In this document: piece after piece, positions 1 through 7,839 of the stretch
How positions within the stretch are numbered: the first letter of the stretch is position 1
Layout of the letters: each line of letters opens with the position of its first letter
Program-made: the position numbers and the translations under genes
The notes under the pieces: model-generated
Database searches by the model: none
Seen by the model: the letters and a program-made list of their open reading frames with translations, nothing else
Told to the model about the DNA's origin: nothing
Source: CAZADS01 sp964483985
GTDB lineage: Bacteria; Pseudomonadota; Alphaproteobacteria; Thalassobaculales; Thalassobaculaceae
Assembly: GCA_964483985.1 (NCBI GenBank)
Contig: CAZADS010000110.1
Location: 1 to 28,697 of the forward strand
DNA length: 28,697 bases
Direction of reading: 5' to 3'

Positions 1-1
1 A

Positions 2-712
2 CATGAATGCACTGTTGGTCGCAGCTGTGATGAATGTGGACGTGCTCTATATTTAGTTTTTCTAGGAACGTCTTGTGAACAGTGAATTTCTATCCCTGTT
101 TTCGATTAATTTCGAACTAAAAATAGGGGTATACTCCCTGTCACTTTAGATGGTGAACATGAAATTCCATTTTCAGAATTCAGAAAAGACCCATTAAATA
201 ATTCTCTCGATACTCCCTCGGGCCGTATTGAGATTTTCTCGGAAACAATTGATAGCTTCAATTATTCAGATTGCAGGGGGCATCCAATATGGAAATTTCC
301 CGATGAGTGGCTAGGTTCTCATCTGGCTAAGAAATTTCCTCTGCATCTAGTTTCACCTCAACCAAAAGATAAATTGCATAGTCAGTTGGAATGCGCATTA
401 TCCGATATACCAGGCTCGCGACCAATGCTTGTGAAACTAAATTATTTTGACGCCAAAGACCGAAATATAAATGATGGTGGACTTGTGAGAATATTTAATG
501 ATCGTGGAAGTTGTTTGGCTAGGGCTTCTTTGAGTTCCGAAATTCGTCGGGGAGTCGTGAGTCTCCCCACGGGAGCATGGCATAAGCCTTTATCAGATGG
601 GACAGACTCTGATGGTAATCCAAATGTGTTAACACTTGACGTGGGCACATCAAACTTAGGTCAAGGTAGCAGTGCCCATACCGCTTTAGTACAAGTCAAA
701 AGTGAGGTTTAG
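2..712 (+). pseudogene. TorA/BisC/DmsA-family molybdopterin oxidoreductase, decayed 3' part
   Basis: This frame encodes the C-terminal part of a bis-MGD molybdoenzyme of the TMAO/biotin-sulfoxide/DMSO reductase group. Recognisable pieces are TPSGRIEIFSE (near 211-243), FPLHLVSPQPKDKLHSQL (near 338-391), the FNDRGSCLARA stretch and the C-terminal GNPNVLTLDVGTS motif. They belong to the molybdopterin-dinucleotide-binding domain. The frame is interrupted by TGA at 83-85 and TAA at 107-109, yet family-like sequence continues across both: DECGRALY before the first stop, SIPVFD between them, then FRTKNRGILPV. Two nonsense mutations in an otherwise retained frame indicate a pseudogene. A TTG-started 112-residue ORF (374-712) would lack the catalytic domains and is unlikely to be a real gene. 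The 5' part lies outside the window, so the exact substrate family is unresolved. Sequencing error is the alternative to decay. Confidence 0.72.
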
Positions 713-744
713 GGATTCATTGTATCTAGATGGGGAATTAGGCG

Positions 745-924
745 ATGCCAAGAAAACGTGGACAACTAATTGGCCCAATTGTTGTTTTTTTCTTAGTGCT
801 GGGCACAATTTTTATGTTTTTAGGTCTTGAAATGTCTTCATCCTATACGCGTGATAGCCCGGATTGTTCTGTTTGGTGTTTACTCAAGCTAAAATTTCTA
901 AGTTTCTTAGATTTATCCAAATAA
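745..924 (+). CDS. small single-pass membrane protein, 59 aa, unknown function
   Basis: An ATG-started frame of 59 codons begins MPRKRGQLIGPIVV and ends in TAA. Residues 7-29 form a continuous hydrophobic stretch preceded by basic residues (R3, K4, R5), which is typical of an N-in single transmembrane segment. The rest is short and contains two cysteines (C41, C45). A purine-rich GGGGA lies about 8 nt before the ATG. It follows the molybdoenzyme remnant by 32 nt on the same strand. Small membrane proteins such as NapE/TorE can accompany molybdoenzymes, but I see no specific sequence match and do not assign that role. The gene could be spurious; conservation would decide. Confidence 0.45.
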   Translation: MPRKRGQLIGPIVVFFLVLGTIFMFLGLEMSSSYTRDSPDCSVWCLLKLKFLSFLDLSK

Positions 925-1071
925 AACGAATTGGAATAGTGTTTGAATAGTCGGAAAATTTGATAACGCATGTATTCCTATAGGTCTTCAAACTTTAGTA
1001 CCTTTATTTGGCGTTTGCGTCTTTCCATAAAATAGGCGAATAACAATGAGTTGTATTTGAGGAATTTTAAA

Positions 1072-2118
1072 ATGCAGATAATGACTACGTTGCCTCAAAG
1101 TGATTTAAATACTGTACCTGGAGCAGCTAAGGAAGCAGAACTTACTGGTTTCGATATGGTAGCAACCATGGAAAACCGATATGAACCATTCATGCCTTTG
1201 GCAGTGGCAGCAATTTCAACGAATCATATTCAATTGGGAACGGCAGTTGCAATTGCTTTTCCTCGGTCTCCTATGATTGTCGCCAATACAAGTTGGGATT
1301 TGCAAAAGGCTTCAAAAGGTCGGTTTATTCTTGGATTAGGTCCTCAAATTAAGCCGCATAATGAAAAACGGTTCTCTATTCCTTGGTCTGCACCTGCTCC
1401 CAGATTAAGAGACTATGTTCTAGCGTTGCGTGCGATTTGGCGTTCATGGGAATTAGGAAAGAAACTAGATTTTGTAAGTGCTCATTATACTTTTACATTA
1501 ATGCCACCAAATTTTGTTCCCAGCTCTACTGGAGAGCAGTTAGTCCCAATTACTATTGCTGCAGTTGGACCCGCAACTTTGAAATTGTCAGGTGAAGTAG
1601 GTGACGGCGTGAGATTACACCCGTTTTGTACGCGTGATTATCTTGAAAAAATAGCAATTCCCCGGATTGAATCCGGATTGGCTCTATCTGGAAAATTACG
1701 GGAAAATTTCCAGATTACCGGAGGTGGGTTTATTGCGACAGGTAAAACCGATGAAGAAGTTTCCGAAGCTTTAGAATGGGTTCGCTATCGCATTGCTTTT
1801 TATGGTTCAACGCCCAGCTATTGGCCGGTTCTAGATCATCATGGAGCAGGTGATATTGGTCGCAAGCTTAATCGAATGACCAAGCAAGGTCGGTGGAATC
1901 AGATGGCGGCGGAAATTCCTGATGATTTATTGCATTTATTTGCTGCAGTAGGACGTTTTGATGAGCTTTCTAGTGCAATTGAAACTCGGTTTGGTGGGTG
2001 TATAGATATGGTGTATGCGAGTACTTCTTCCGATCTTAGGCCGAACATCCCGTCTGATGTCTTACAAGATATTAAACGTATTGAGACACCGTTTTTGCAA
2101 TTTGATTCTGACTGGTAA
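1072..2118 (+). CDS. LLM-class flavin/F420-dependent oxidoreductase (TIGR03617-like)
   Basis: A 348-residue luciferase-like monooxygenase-fold (TIM barrel) protein. Family landmarks are the GFDMVATMENRYEPFMPLAVAA segment near residues 25-50, ASKGRFILGLGPQIKPHNEKRF near 82-103, the following PRLRDYVLALRAIWRSW, and FTLMPP near 144-149. These match the F420-dependent oxidoreductase subgroup modelled by TIGR03617. The ATG at 1072 is preferred over the TTG at 1051 because TGAGGA at 1058-1063 sits at ribosome-binding distance from it. Members use FMNH2 or reduced F420; which cofactor is used here cannot be read from the sequence. The substrate is unknown. No F420 biosynthesis genes occur in the window. 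The gene is flanked by AT-rich intergenic DNA and looks monocistronic. Confidence 0.82.
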   Translation: MQIMTTLPQSDLNTVPGAAKEAELTGFDMVATMENRYEPFMPLAVAAISTNHIQLGTAVAIAFPRSPMIVANTSWDLQKASKGRFILGLGPQIKPHNEKRFSIPWSAPAPRLRDYVLALRAIWRSWELGKKLDFVSAHYTFTLMPPNFVPSSTGEQLVPITIAAVGPATLKLSGEVGDGVRLHPFCTRDYLEKIAIPRIESGLALSGKLRENFQITGGGFIATGKTDEEVSEALEWVRYRIAFYGSTPSYWPVLDHHGAGDIGRKLNRMTKQGRWNQMAAEIPDDLLHLFAAVGRFDELSSAIETRFGGCIDMVYASTSSDLRPNIPSDVLQDIKRIETPFLQFDSDW

Positions 2119-2165
2119 AATTAGTTCATTATTACAAAATTTCATCTCTTCAAATAGAAAATGGA

Positions 2166-2194
2166 TTGATTCTTTATTTTTTTTGAAATAGAAC
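2166..2194 (+). promoter_or_regulatory. sigma70-like promoter of imuA
   Basis: TTGATT (2166-2171) and TAGAAC (2189-2194) are separated by exactly 17 nt. The -10 element overlaps the left half of the LexA box, an arrangement that would let LexA block RNA polymerase. The predicted transcript start is near 2201, about 40 nt before the imuA ATG. Assignment is by consensus only. Confidence 0.55.
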
Positions 2195-2205
2195 AAAACA
2201 AGAAC
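2191..2205 (+). promoter_or_regulatory. LexA (SOS) box, GAAC-N7-GAAC
   Basis: GAAC at 2191-2194 and GAAC at 2202-2205 are a direct repeat with a 7-nt spacer. This is the reverse-complement form of the alphaproteobacterial LexA operator GTTC-N7-GTTC. It lies 35 nt before the ATG of imuA, a classical SOS gene in alphaproteobacteria, and overlaps the predicted -10 element. Site, position and target gene agree, so SOS control is well supported by inference. Confidence 0.8.
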
Positions 2206-2240
2206 ATAAAAACATAACATATAAAACCACGCTTTCTAAA

Positions 2241-2999
2241 ATGAAAAACTTAAAGCTAGATGAATTGCGTAATATCGTAAAAAAAATCGAAAGGGGAGAT
2301 GTTAAACATAAGAATCAAATTATACCAATTGGATTACCTGAACTAGATGACAATCTTTCTGGAGGAGGACTGGTGCTCGGTCACATTCATGAAGTGATTG
2401 GTGAAACGCGATCTGAAGTTAGGGATGCATCGCCATTTGGGTTTACTATTGCTCTATTAACTCGGATTTTTAGTAATAGAAATATTAGTGGGGATGTACT
2501 TTGGTGTTTACGGCCGAATAATTTATTTGGCGGGGCACTTTCAGCTTTCGGTCTCGCTTTTTTAGGACTCGACTCTAATCGAATTATTCAATTAGTGGCA
2601 CGGAATGATAATGATCGACTATGGGCAATGGAAGAGGGGCTTAATTCCTACGAGCTTGCAGCTGTCGTTGTTGAGTTAGGTCCAATACGACCTGATTTGG
2701 GAATTCGAAATTCGGTGGTTTATCGACGCTTGCAGCTTGTTGCTGAAAAAACGGGAGTGACAGGGTTTTTAGTGCGTCCAGATGCGGGTGCTATAGCTTT
2801 TGCTAGCACGACACCGGAGACGCGTTGGAGGGTTATATCAAGACCTTCTGGGGATTGGCGTCCTCACTGGCATGTCGAACTAATGCGGTCTCGTAATGGT
2901 AAAATTAGTATGGCAGAAGTGATTTGGGATTCGGCATCAAAAAAATTTCTCCCAAAGAAAAACTTGATAGCAGTTCAGCCTTTTTATCAAAGTCGTTGA
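2241..2999 (+). CDS. imuA: ImuA-like SOS mutagenesis protein (RecA-like fold), orphan
   Basis: A 252-residue protein resembling alphaproteobacterial ImuA. In this family ImuA normally works with the inactive Y-family polymerase ImuB and the C-family polymerase DnaE2 in translesion synthesis after DNA damage. The N-terminus has the ImuA/RecA-type GLPELDDNLSGGGLVLGHIHEVIGE (residues 31-55). A P-loop GKT is absent where RecA would have one, as usual for ImuA. The C-terminal half contains RRLQLVAEKTGVTGFLVRP and a TRWRV segment before a GDWRPHWHVELMRSRNGK stretch typical of the family. The ATG at 2241 lies just behind a LexA box and promoter. No imuB or dnaE2 follows: the next gene is a cupin dioxygenase on the same strand, 133 nt away. 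Confidence 0.82.
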   Translation: MKNLKLDELRNIVKKIERGDVKHKNQIIPIGLPELDDNLSGGGLVLGHIHEVIGETRSEVRDASPFGFTIALLTRIFSNRNISGDVLWCLRPNNLFGGALSAFGLAFLGLDSNRIIQLVARNDNDRLWAMEEGLNSYELAAVVVELGPIRPDLGIRNSVVYRRLQLVAEKTGVTGFLVRPDAGAIAFASTTPETRWRVISRPSGDWRPHWHVELMRSRNGKISMAEVIWDSASKKFLPKKNLIAVQPFYQSR

Positions 3000-3132
3000 A
3001 CTAGTAACGCGTTAACAGGTGAAAATGAGAAATGGAAAAATTATGCATATCTTGATAAGTTACAGATTGTAGAGGAATTTTAAAGTTGCAGAGGCTGTTT
3101 CACTTTCTAATGAAAAAGATAAAGGTTTTATA

Positions 3133-3708
3133 GTGTACGAAAAACAAACATATTTTCTAAATGATTTCGTTTCGGATTTAAGATTGATTACAGCTAAAGA
3201 ACGAAACGACGAAAGAATAGTTAGTCGCGTTATACCTTTAGCAAAAAAATTGGCAATAGAGGCTGATTGGAGCGATCCTTGTTTCAGGGACTGCGATGAA
3301 CATCAAGGATTTGGAATCGCGATACTTAATGAAGATATAGGAAATACGTTGATGGTTGAAACTATTTGTTGGTTGCCTGGAAGAGGAGTTGCTCCTCATG
3401 ATCATCAAACCTGGGGTATTGTGATTGGTATAGAAGGCCAAGAGACTAATATTAATTGGACACGTCACGACGATGGAACTCGGCTAGGATTTGCTGATCT
3501 AACGATAGAAGAAGAACTTGTGATAGGTCCAACTGACGCTTGTTCATTCATGCCGAACGATATTCATAGTGTACGCAATACCGGAAAAATTCCGAGTCTT
3601 TCATTGCATGTTTATGGTTATAGCCCTGGTAGTCGAAATAGATCCGAATTTGATCCGCTTAATAAGATAATTCGCCCTTGTCCGCAAAGAGTTCGCAATA
3701 GGGTATAA
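3133..3708 (+). CDS. cysteine dioxygenase-type cupin (thiol dioxygenase)
   Basis: A 191-residue single-cupin protein of the cysteine dioxygenase / 3-mercaptopropionate dioxygenase family, which oxidises small thiols to sulfinates with non-haem iron. The first cupin motif gives iron ligands H89 and H91 (APHDHQTWG). The second gives H145 (DIHSVRN). S157-H159-Y161 (SLSLHVYG) matches the Ser-His-Tyr triad of the family. The residue corresponding to the cysteine that crosslinks to tyrosine in mammalian enzymes is not cysteine, as in many bacterial members, so the substrate (cysteine, 3-mercaptopropionate or another thiol) stays open. The GTG at 3133 is the only usual start between the upstream in-frame TAG (3070-3072) and the conserved domain. 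It is convergent with pobA. Confidence 0.85.
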   Translation: MYEKQTYFLNDFVSDLRLITAKERNDERIVSRVIPLAKKLAIEADWSDPCFRDCDEHQGFGIAILNEDIGNTLMVETICWLPGRGVAPHDHQTWGIVIGIEGQETNINWTRHDDGTRLGFADLTIEEELVIGPTDACSFMPNDIHSVRNTGKIPSLSLHVYGYSPGSRNRSEFDPLNKIIRPCPQRVRNRV

Positions 3709-3846
3709 ATGGCAAACACTTTTCTAAACATCTAAGACCGTTTGTTTTTGTTCATAGATTAGAATTAGGCCAAGCATTTTCTAAAGTTAAGGAACTTAAT
3801 CACATTTTAGGATGGGTGGAATAGAAAATATTTTCAAATCAACTGT

Positions 3847-5028
3847 TCAAAACGGGAGTCCTACATAATTCTCTGCGAGAGATGTCATTGCGGCTTTTGA
3901 TGAAAGTAAATATTCTAACTCTGCCGTTCGGATACGGTCCTCGAAAGGATTTTCATTACCTGAGTTGTGCAAGATGGACGTCATCCACCAACTAAATCGT
4001 TCCGCTTTCCAAACTCTCGATAAGGCTAGTTTAGAATAGTCATTGAGAGATTTGGTGCTTCCAGAATCATAATAATCAAACAATCCCCAAGATAAATAGC
4101 GGATGTCCGATGCAGCAAGATTGAGGCCCTTCGCTCCGGTTGGCGGTACTATATGAGCTGAATCTCCGGCTAGAAACAGATGACCGAATTGTATTGGTTC
4201 GGCTACGAAGCTGCGCATCGATGTAATATTTTTTTCGAGTACTGGGCCCTCCTTTATCAAGTGTTGATCATGTGCTCCAATTCTAATGCGCAATTCATCC
4301 CAAATTCTAGAATCAGGCCATTCGTCGATATTGATATTAGATGGAAACTGGAGGTACGTGCGTGATCTGGTTGGCGGACGCATACTAAAAAGAGCAAAGC
4401 CGTTGGGGTGTCGAGTATAAATTAATTCGTGATTGGGTGGTGGTGCTTCAGCCAAAATACCTAGCCAAACATGCGGATAAATTTTTTCGTAGGTTTTAAG
4501 AATATTTTTCGGGATGAAAGTCCTAGATATCCCGTGAAAACCATCACAGCCGGCTATAAAGTCACAATTTAATTGATAGTTTTCGCCATTGTATTCGAAT
4601 CTAATTTTCGGATTTGAACTCGTAATACCCAACGGTACGGTTTTTTTGACTTCAAATTTTATATCACCTCCGGATTTTAAGCGGGCGGTTATCAAATCTT
4701 TTGTGATTTCTGTTTGCCCATATACAGTAACTGCCTTTCCACCCGATAGTTTCTTGAGATCTATACGGGAGCGTTGACCGTGCAAACTTATTTCAATTCC
4801 GTCGTGAATTTGACCTAACGTTTTAACATTTTGGCCAACACCGGCTTCACAAAGAAGTTGAACGGTACCTTGCTCCAGTACTCCCGCGCGTATTCGGCTC
4901 TCCACATAATTTCGGTCACGCAGCTCAAGCACCACTGACTCGATACCGCGTTGCATCAACAATTGAGAAAGAAGCAGGCCAGCAGGGCCCCCCCCGATAA
5001 TACCAACTTGAGTACGTATAACTTTCAT
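3847..5028 (-). CDS. pobA: 4-hydroxybenzoate 3-monooxygenase (PHBH)
   Basis: A class A flavoprotein monooxygenase converting 4-hydroxybenzoate to protocatechuate with NAD(P)H and O2. It is 393 residues long, close to the roughly 394-residue Pseudomonas enzyme. Visible are the FAD Rossmann motif GIIGGGPAGL (9-18), RIRAGVLEQG (45-54), the DG motif CDGFHG (161-166) and the GD motif GDSAHIVPPTGAKGLNLA (288-305). Residues equivalent to the P. fluorescens active site are present at a constant offset of about +3: R47, Y204, S215, R217, Y225, P296, N303 and Y388. The enzyme should therefore be active. No PobR-type regulator, protocatechuate dioxygenase or transporter gene adjoins it. It is transcribed divergently from the CoA-ligase run, sharing a roughly 215-nt intergenic region. 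Confidence 0.95.
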   Translation of the reverse strand: MKVIRTQVGIIGGGPAGLLLSQLLMQRGIESVVLELRDRNYVESRIRAGVLEQGTVQLLCEAGVGQNVKTLGQIHDGIEISLHGQRSRIDLKKLSGGKAVTVYGQTEITKDLITARLKSGGDIKFEVKKTVPLGITSSNPKIRFEYNGENYQLNCDFIAGCDGFHGISRTFIPKNILKTYEKIYPHVWLGILAEAPPPNHELIYTRHPNGFALFSMRPPTRSRTYLQFPSNINIDEWPDSRIWDELRIRIGAHDQHLIKEGPVLEKNITSMRSFVAEPIQFGHLFLAGDSAHIVPPTGAKGLNLAASDIRYLSWGLFDYYDSGSTKSLNDYSKLALSRVWKAERFSWWMTSILHNSGNENPFEDRIRTAELEYLLSSKAAMTSLAENYVGLPF

Positions 5029-5065
5029 ATGCCAATCGCCGAAATTAAAATTTTCAATAATATTT

Positions 5066-5094
5066 TTGATGGTGTGTTTTTATTGCAATATAAC
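5066..5094 (+). promoter_or_regulatory. sigma70-like promoter for the CoA-ligase run
   Basis: TTGATG (5066-5071), a 17-nt spacer and TATAAC (5089-5094) form a good consensus-like promoter pointing toward the ligase gene. It lies in the AT-rich region between divergent pobA and the ligase. The predicted start near 5101 leaves a leader of about 140 nt. An imperfect GGTGT...ACACC pair spans 5071-5118, but no regulator site is recognisable. Confidence 0.45.
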
Positions 5095-5243
5095 GGATTT
5101 TATTTTGATTAAGACACCAACAAGTTTTAGTTTAAAATTTTGTTCTTTATCATCATCTTTTTATATGAATTTTGCTATCTTTAGGAGAAAGAAATAACGG
5201 TAGTCTATTTAATAAACGGTTTGACAAAATGGAGTATAAGAAA

Positions 5244-6782
5244 ATGGCTGATCTATTTAACTTGGGCGACCTAGTGAATAGAGCTGAAGATTTGGGAAAG
5301 TCGGCGTTAATAGATCTTAGTCATTTTGATAGTCCTCGTATCTTCAGTCATTATGATTTAGACGTTGGAGCAAAAGCTGTTGCTCGAGGATTATTAGCGC
5401 GCGGACTTGACCGGGGTGACCGCATAGCAATTCTTGCATCTAATAGCGGGGAATTTTTAATAGCATATCTCGGTATTATGCGCGCGGGGATGGTTTCTGT
5501 TCCCGTGAACTATAAATTCCCGACTGAAACCATCGCTTTTATTCTAAAGGACTCAAATTGTAAGCTTATCTTTTCTGATGCAGCAAGATATAAATCGATT
5601 CCCAAAAATTATGAGGTCATAGTATTCGGAGATGAAGGAGATATAGGGTTTGATGCATTTCTTGACTACGGTGATTTTGAAACAATAACTCCTAATACTA
5701 ACGAAGTAGGAATGTTTTTATATACCTCGGGGTCCACCGGACGTCCTAAAGGTGTCCCATTAACACATGTGGGTCATCTCTGGGTGATTGGTATGAGGCT
5801 TAAAGCGGGCGTAGATAAAGACCATCGGATGCTGGTGGCAGCCCCTCTTTACCACATGAATGGTCTTGCAATTTGTAAAGTCGCGCTGGCGGCGCATTTG
5901 ACTATAATACTGCTTCCTCAATTTGACACGGTTCAATACATTAGGGCTATTGAAAGATATAACGTTACTTGGCTTACATCGGTTGCGGCGATGATGGCTA
6001 TGGTGGTAAGGGAGGTTGATTTATTAAAAACAACTGATATATCGTCTGTAAAAATCGTACGTATGGGATCGGCACCAGTAAGCCAGAAGCTTGTCAAAGA
6101 CATTCGAGATTTTTTCCCAAGTGCTATGATCACAAATGGTTACGGAACAACAGAAGCCGGTCCTGTCGTGTTTGGACCCCATCCAGACGGTTTAAAACAA
6201 CCAGATTCGTCTGTTGGTTTCCCAATTTCCGGCATTGCACGGTTGGTGAATAAAGGTAACCTTAATGCTGATTTTGGCGAGCTGCATTGTCGGAACCCTG
6301 CAGTTACTCCTGGTTATCATAATTTGCCGGAAAAAACACTCGAGGTAATGACTTATGATGGGTGGTATAAAACCGGAGACGTAATGCGCAGGGACGAAAA
6401 CGGTTTTCATTATTTTGTTGGCCGAGTCGACGATATGTTTAATTGTGGGGGAGAAAATATTTATCCCTCGGAAATAGAGACATTGTTAGAACGCCATGAC
6501 GCCATTGAACAAGCTTGTGTAGTGCCAGTTTCAGATGAAATAAAAGGGTACAAACCAGTGGCATTTGTTGTTTTGATTCCGGGTGTTACTACGGATGAGA
6601 ATGAAATAAAGTCATATGCGCTGGCCAATGGCCCGGCTTATCAGCACCCGCGGTCGGTTAACTTTCTTGAAAGTTTGCCATTGACAGGCACTAATAAAGT
6701 GGATCGTCGCAAGCTTTCTGAACTAGCTAATTTTAAAAACTATGGCGCGACGTATAAAGGTGATAGGGGTTCGGACATTTGA
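5244..6782 (+). CDS. AMP-forming acyl/aryl-CoA ligase (class I adenylate-forming)
   Basis: A 512-residue ANL-superfamily ligase that activates a carboxylic acid to an acyl-adenylate and then a CoA thioester. The P-loop A3 motif YTSGSTGRPKG is at about residues 160-170, NGYGTTEAGP lies in the middle, YKTGDVMRRDENGFHYFVGRVDD marks the A7/A8 hinge, and GTNKVDRRKL carries the A10 lysine. All catalytic motifs are intact. ATG 5244 is chosen over TTG 5172 and ATG 5229 because GGAG at 5231-5234 sits 9 nt before it and the protein then starts at a typical place. It is followed after 25 nt by a medium-chain reductase and then a thioesterase, suggesting one CoA-thioester pathway. Divergent pobA hints at an aromatic acid, but the substrate cannot be read from motifs. 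Confidence 0.88.
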   Translation: MADLFNLGDLVNRAEDLGKSALIDLSHFDSPRIFSHYDLDVGAKAVARGLLARGLDRGDRIAILASNSGEFLIAYLGIMRAGMVSVPVNYKFPTETIAFILKDSNCKLIFSDAARYKSIPKNYEVIVFGDEGDIGFDAFLDYGDFETITPNTNEVGMFLYTSGSTGRPKGVPLTHVGHLWVIGMRLKAGVDKDHRMLVAAPLYHMNGLAICKVALAAHLTIILLPQFDTVQYIRAIERYNVTWLTSVAAMMAMVVREVDLLKTTDISSVKIVRMGSAPVSQKLVKDIRDFFPSAMITNGYGTTEAGPVVFGPHPDGLKQPDSSVGFPISGIARLVNKGNLNADFGELHCRNPAVTPGYHNLPEKTLEVMTYDGWYKTGDVMRRDENGFHYFVGRVDDMFNCGGENIYPSEIETLLERHDAIEQACVVPVSDEIKGYKPVAFVVLIPGVTTDENEIKSYALANGPAYQHPRSVNFLESLPLTGTNKVDRRKLSELANFKNYGATYKGDRGSDI

Positions 6783-6807
6783 CCGACACTTAGTGGAAGG
6801 CGTGAAA

Positions 6808-7815
6808 ATGCGAGCAATGGTTTTAAAGAAACATGGTGGCCAAGAGTCTTTGATTTACGATGAAAACTTTCCAGATCCGAAATGTGGCGATCAAGATGTA
6901 ATAATTAGAGTAAAATCCACCTCTCTTAATTATCATGATGTATTCACTCGGAATGGCATGCCAGGAATCAAAATTGAAATGCCGATGATTTGTGGATTAG
7001 ATGTCGCTGGAGAAATTGTAGAAATTGGCAAAAAAGTCGAGGATTGGACATTGGGAGACAGGGTGTTAATCGATCCAAGAAATCGAGTGGAAGGGGGATT
7101 AGTAGGGGAAACTATAAATGGTGGTTTAGCCGAATTTTGTCGTGCCCCGACTCACCAGTTGATAAGGATTCCCGATGGGGTGACTTATGATCAAGCTTCT
7201 AGCCTCCCAGTAGCTTATGGAACAGCGCATCGTATGATGGTCACGATAGGGCATATCCAGAGTGAGGAAAAAGTTCTGATACTCGGAGCGTCTGGAGGTG
7301 TTGGTACTGGAGCTTTATTACTCGCCAAAATGGCAGGAGCAGAAGTGGTGGTTTGTGCAAGTTCTGACGAAAAAATGGAGCGGTTAAAAGAACTTGGTGC
7401 GGATCATAGTTTAACCTATATGAATAATGAGTTTTATAAGGGTATCTATTCATTATATGGAAAGCCAGGCCGTCGTGGGTTTGAGGGTGGTGTTAACGTC
7501 GTTGTAAATTTTACAGGTGGTGACACCTGGGTTCCATCTCTACGTTCTTTAAAGCGAAGAGGTAGAGTGCTTACATGCGGAGCAACAGCCGGTTATGATC
7601 CGAAAACGGACCTTCGCTTTATATGGACGTTTGAACTTCAACTGTTGGGCTCGAATAGTTGGGAGCGTGAAGATCTGGTGAAGCTTTTGGACTATATAGA
7701 ATCAGGGAATTTCCATCCCGTGATAGATAAATCTTTTCCGCTTTCTGAAGCAAAAGAGGGGATAAGAATGTTGGAAGATCGAGAAGTATTTGGAAAAATT
7801 GTGATACATCCATGA
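6808..7815 (+). CDS. medium-chain dehydrogenase/reductase (quinone-oxidoreductase-like)
   Basis: A 335-residue MDR-superfamily enzyme. The N-terminal GroES-like domain has the SLNYHDVFTRNGMPG segment (about 39-53) and GLDVAGEIVEIG (63-74). The Rossmann domain contains LILGASGGVGTGALLLAK (about 155-172). The cysteine cluster of zinc alcohol dehydrogenases is absent, which favours a zinc-independent NAD(P)H quinone/enoyl reductase-type activity. ATG 6808 is preferred over 6742 because GGAAGG (6795-6800) lies 7 nt before it and the family N-terminus (MRAMVL) starts there; the longer form would overlap the ligase. It sits between the ligase and the thioesterase, probably in one transcript, and may reduce the acyl chain made by the ligase. 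Confidence 0.83.
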   Translation: MRAMVLKKHGGQESLIYDENFPDPKCGDQDVIIRVKSTSLNYHDVFTRNGMPGIKIEMPMICGLDVAGEIVEIGKKVEDWTLGDRVLIDPRNRVEGGLVGETINGGLAEFCRAPTHQLIRIPDGVTYDQASSLPVAYGTAHRMMVTIGHIQSEEKVLILGASGGVGTGALLLAKMAGAEVVVCASSDEKMERLKELGADHSLTYMNNEFYKGIYSLYGKPGRRGFEGGVNVVVNFTGGDTWVPSLRSLKRRGRVLTCGATAGYDPKTDLRFIWTFELQLLGSNSWEREDLVKLLDYIESGNFHPVIDKSFPLSEAKEGIRMLEDREVFGKIVIHP

Positions 7816-7839
7816 ACTTTAATTCTTAAAAGGAACGTA

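Noticed and set aside
925..1071. Promoter for the luciferase-like gene
   Set aside because: Candidate -35 elements such as TTGGCG have no well-spaced -10; the choice would be arbitrary.
3709..3846. Possible bidirectional terminator between the convergent dioxygenase gene and pobA
   Set aside because: Only an AT-only 6-bp pair (TTAGAA/TTCTAA) was found, too weak and without a suitable T-run; nothing firm can be called.
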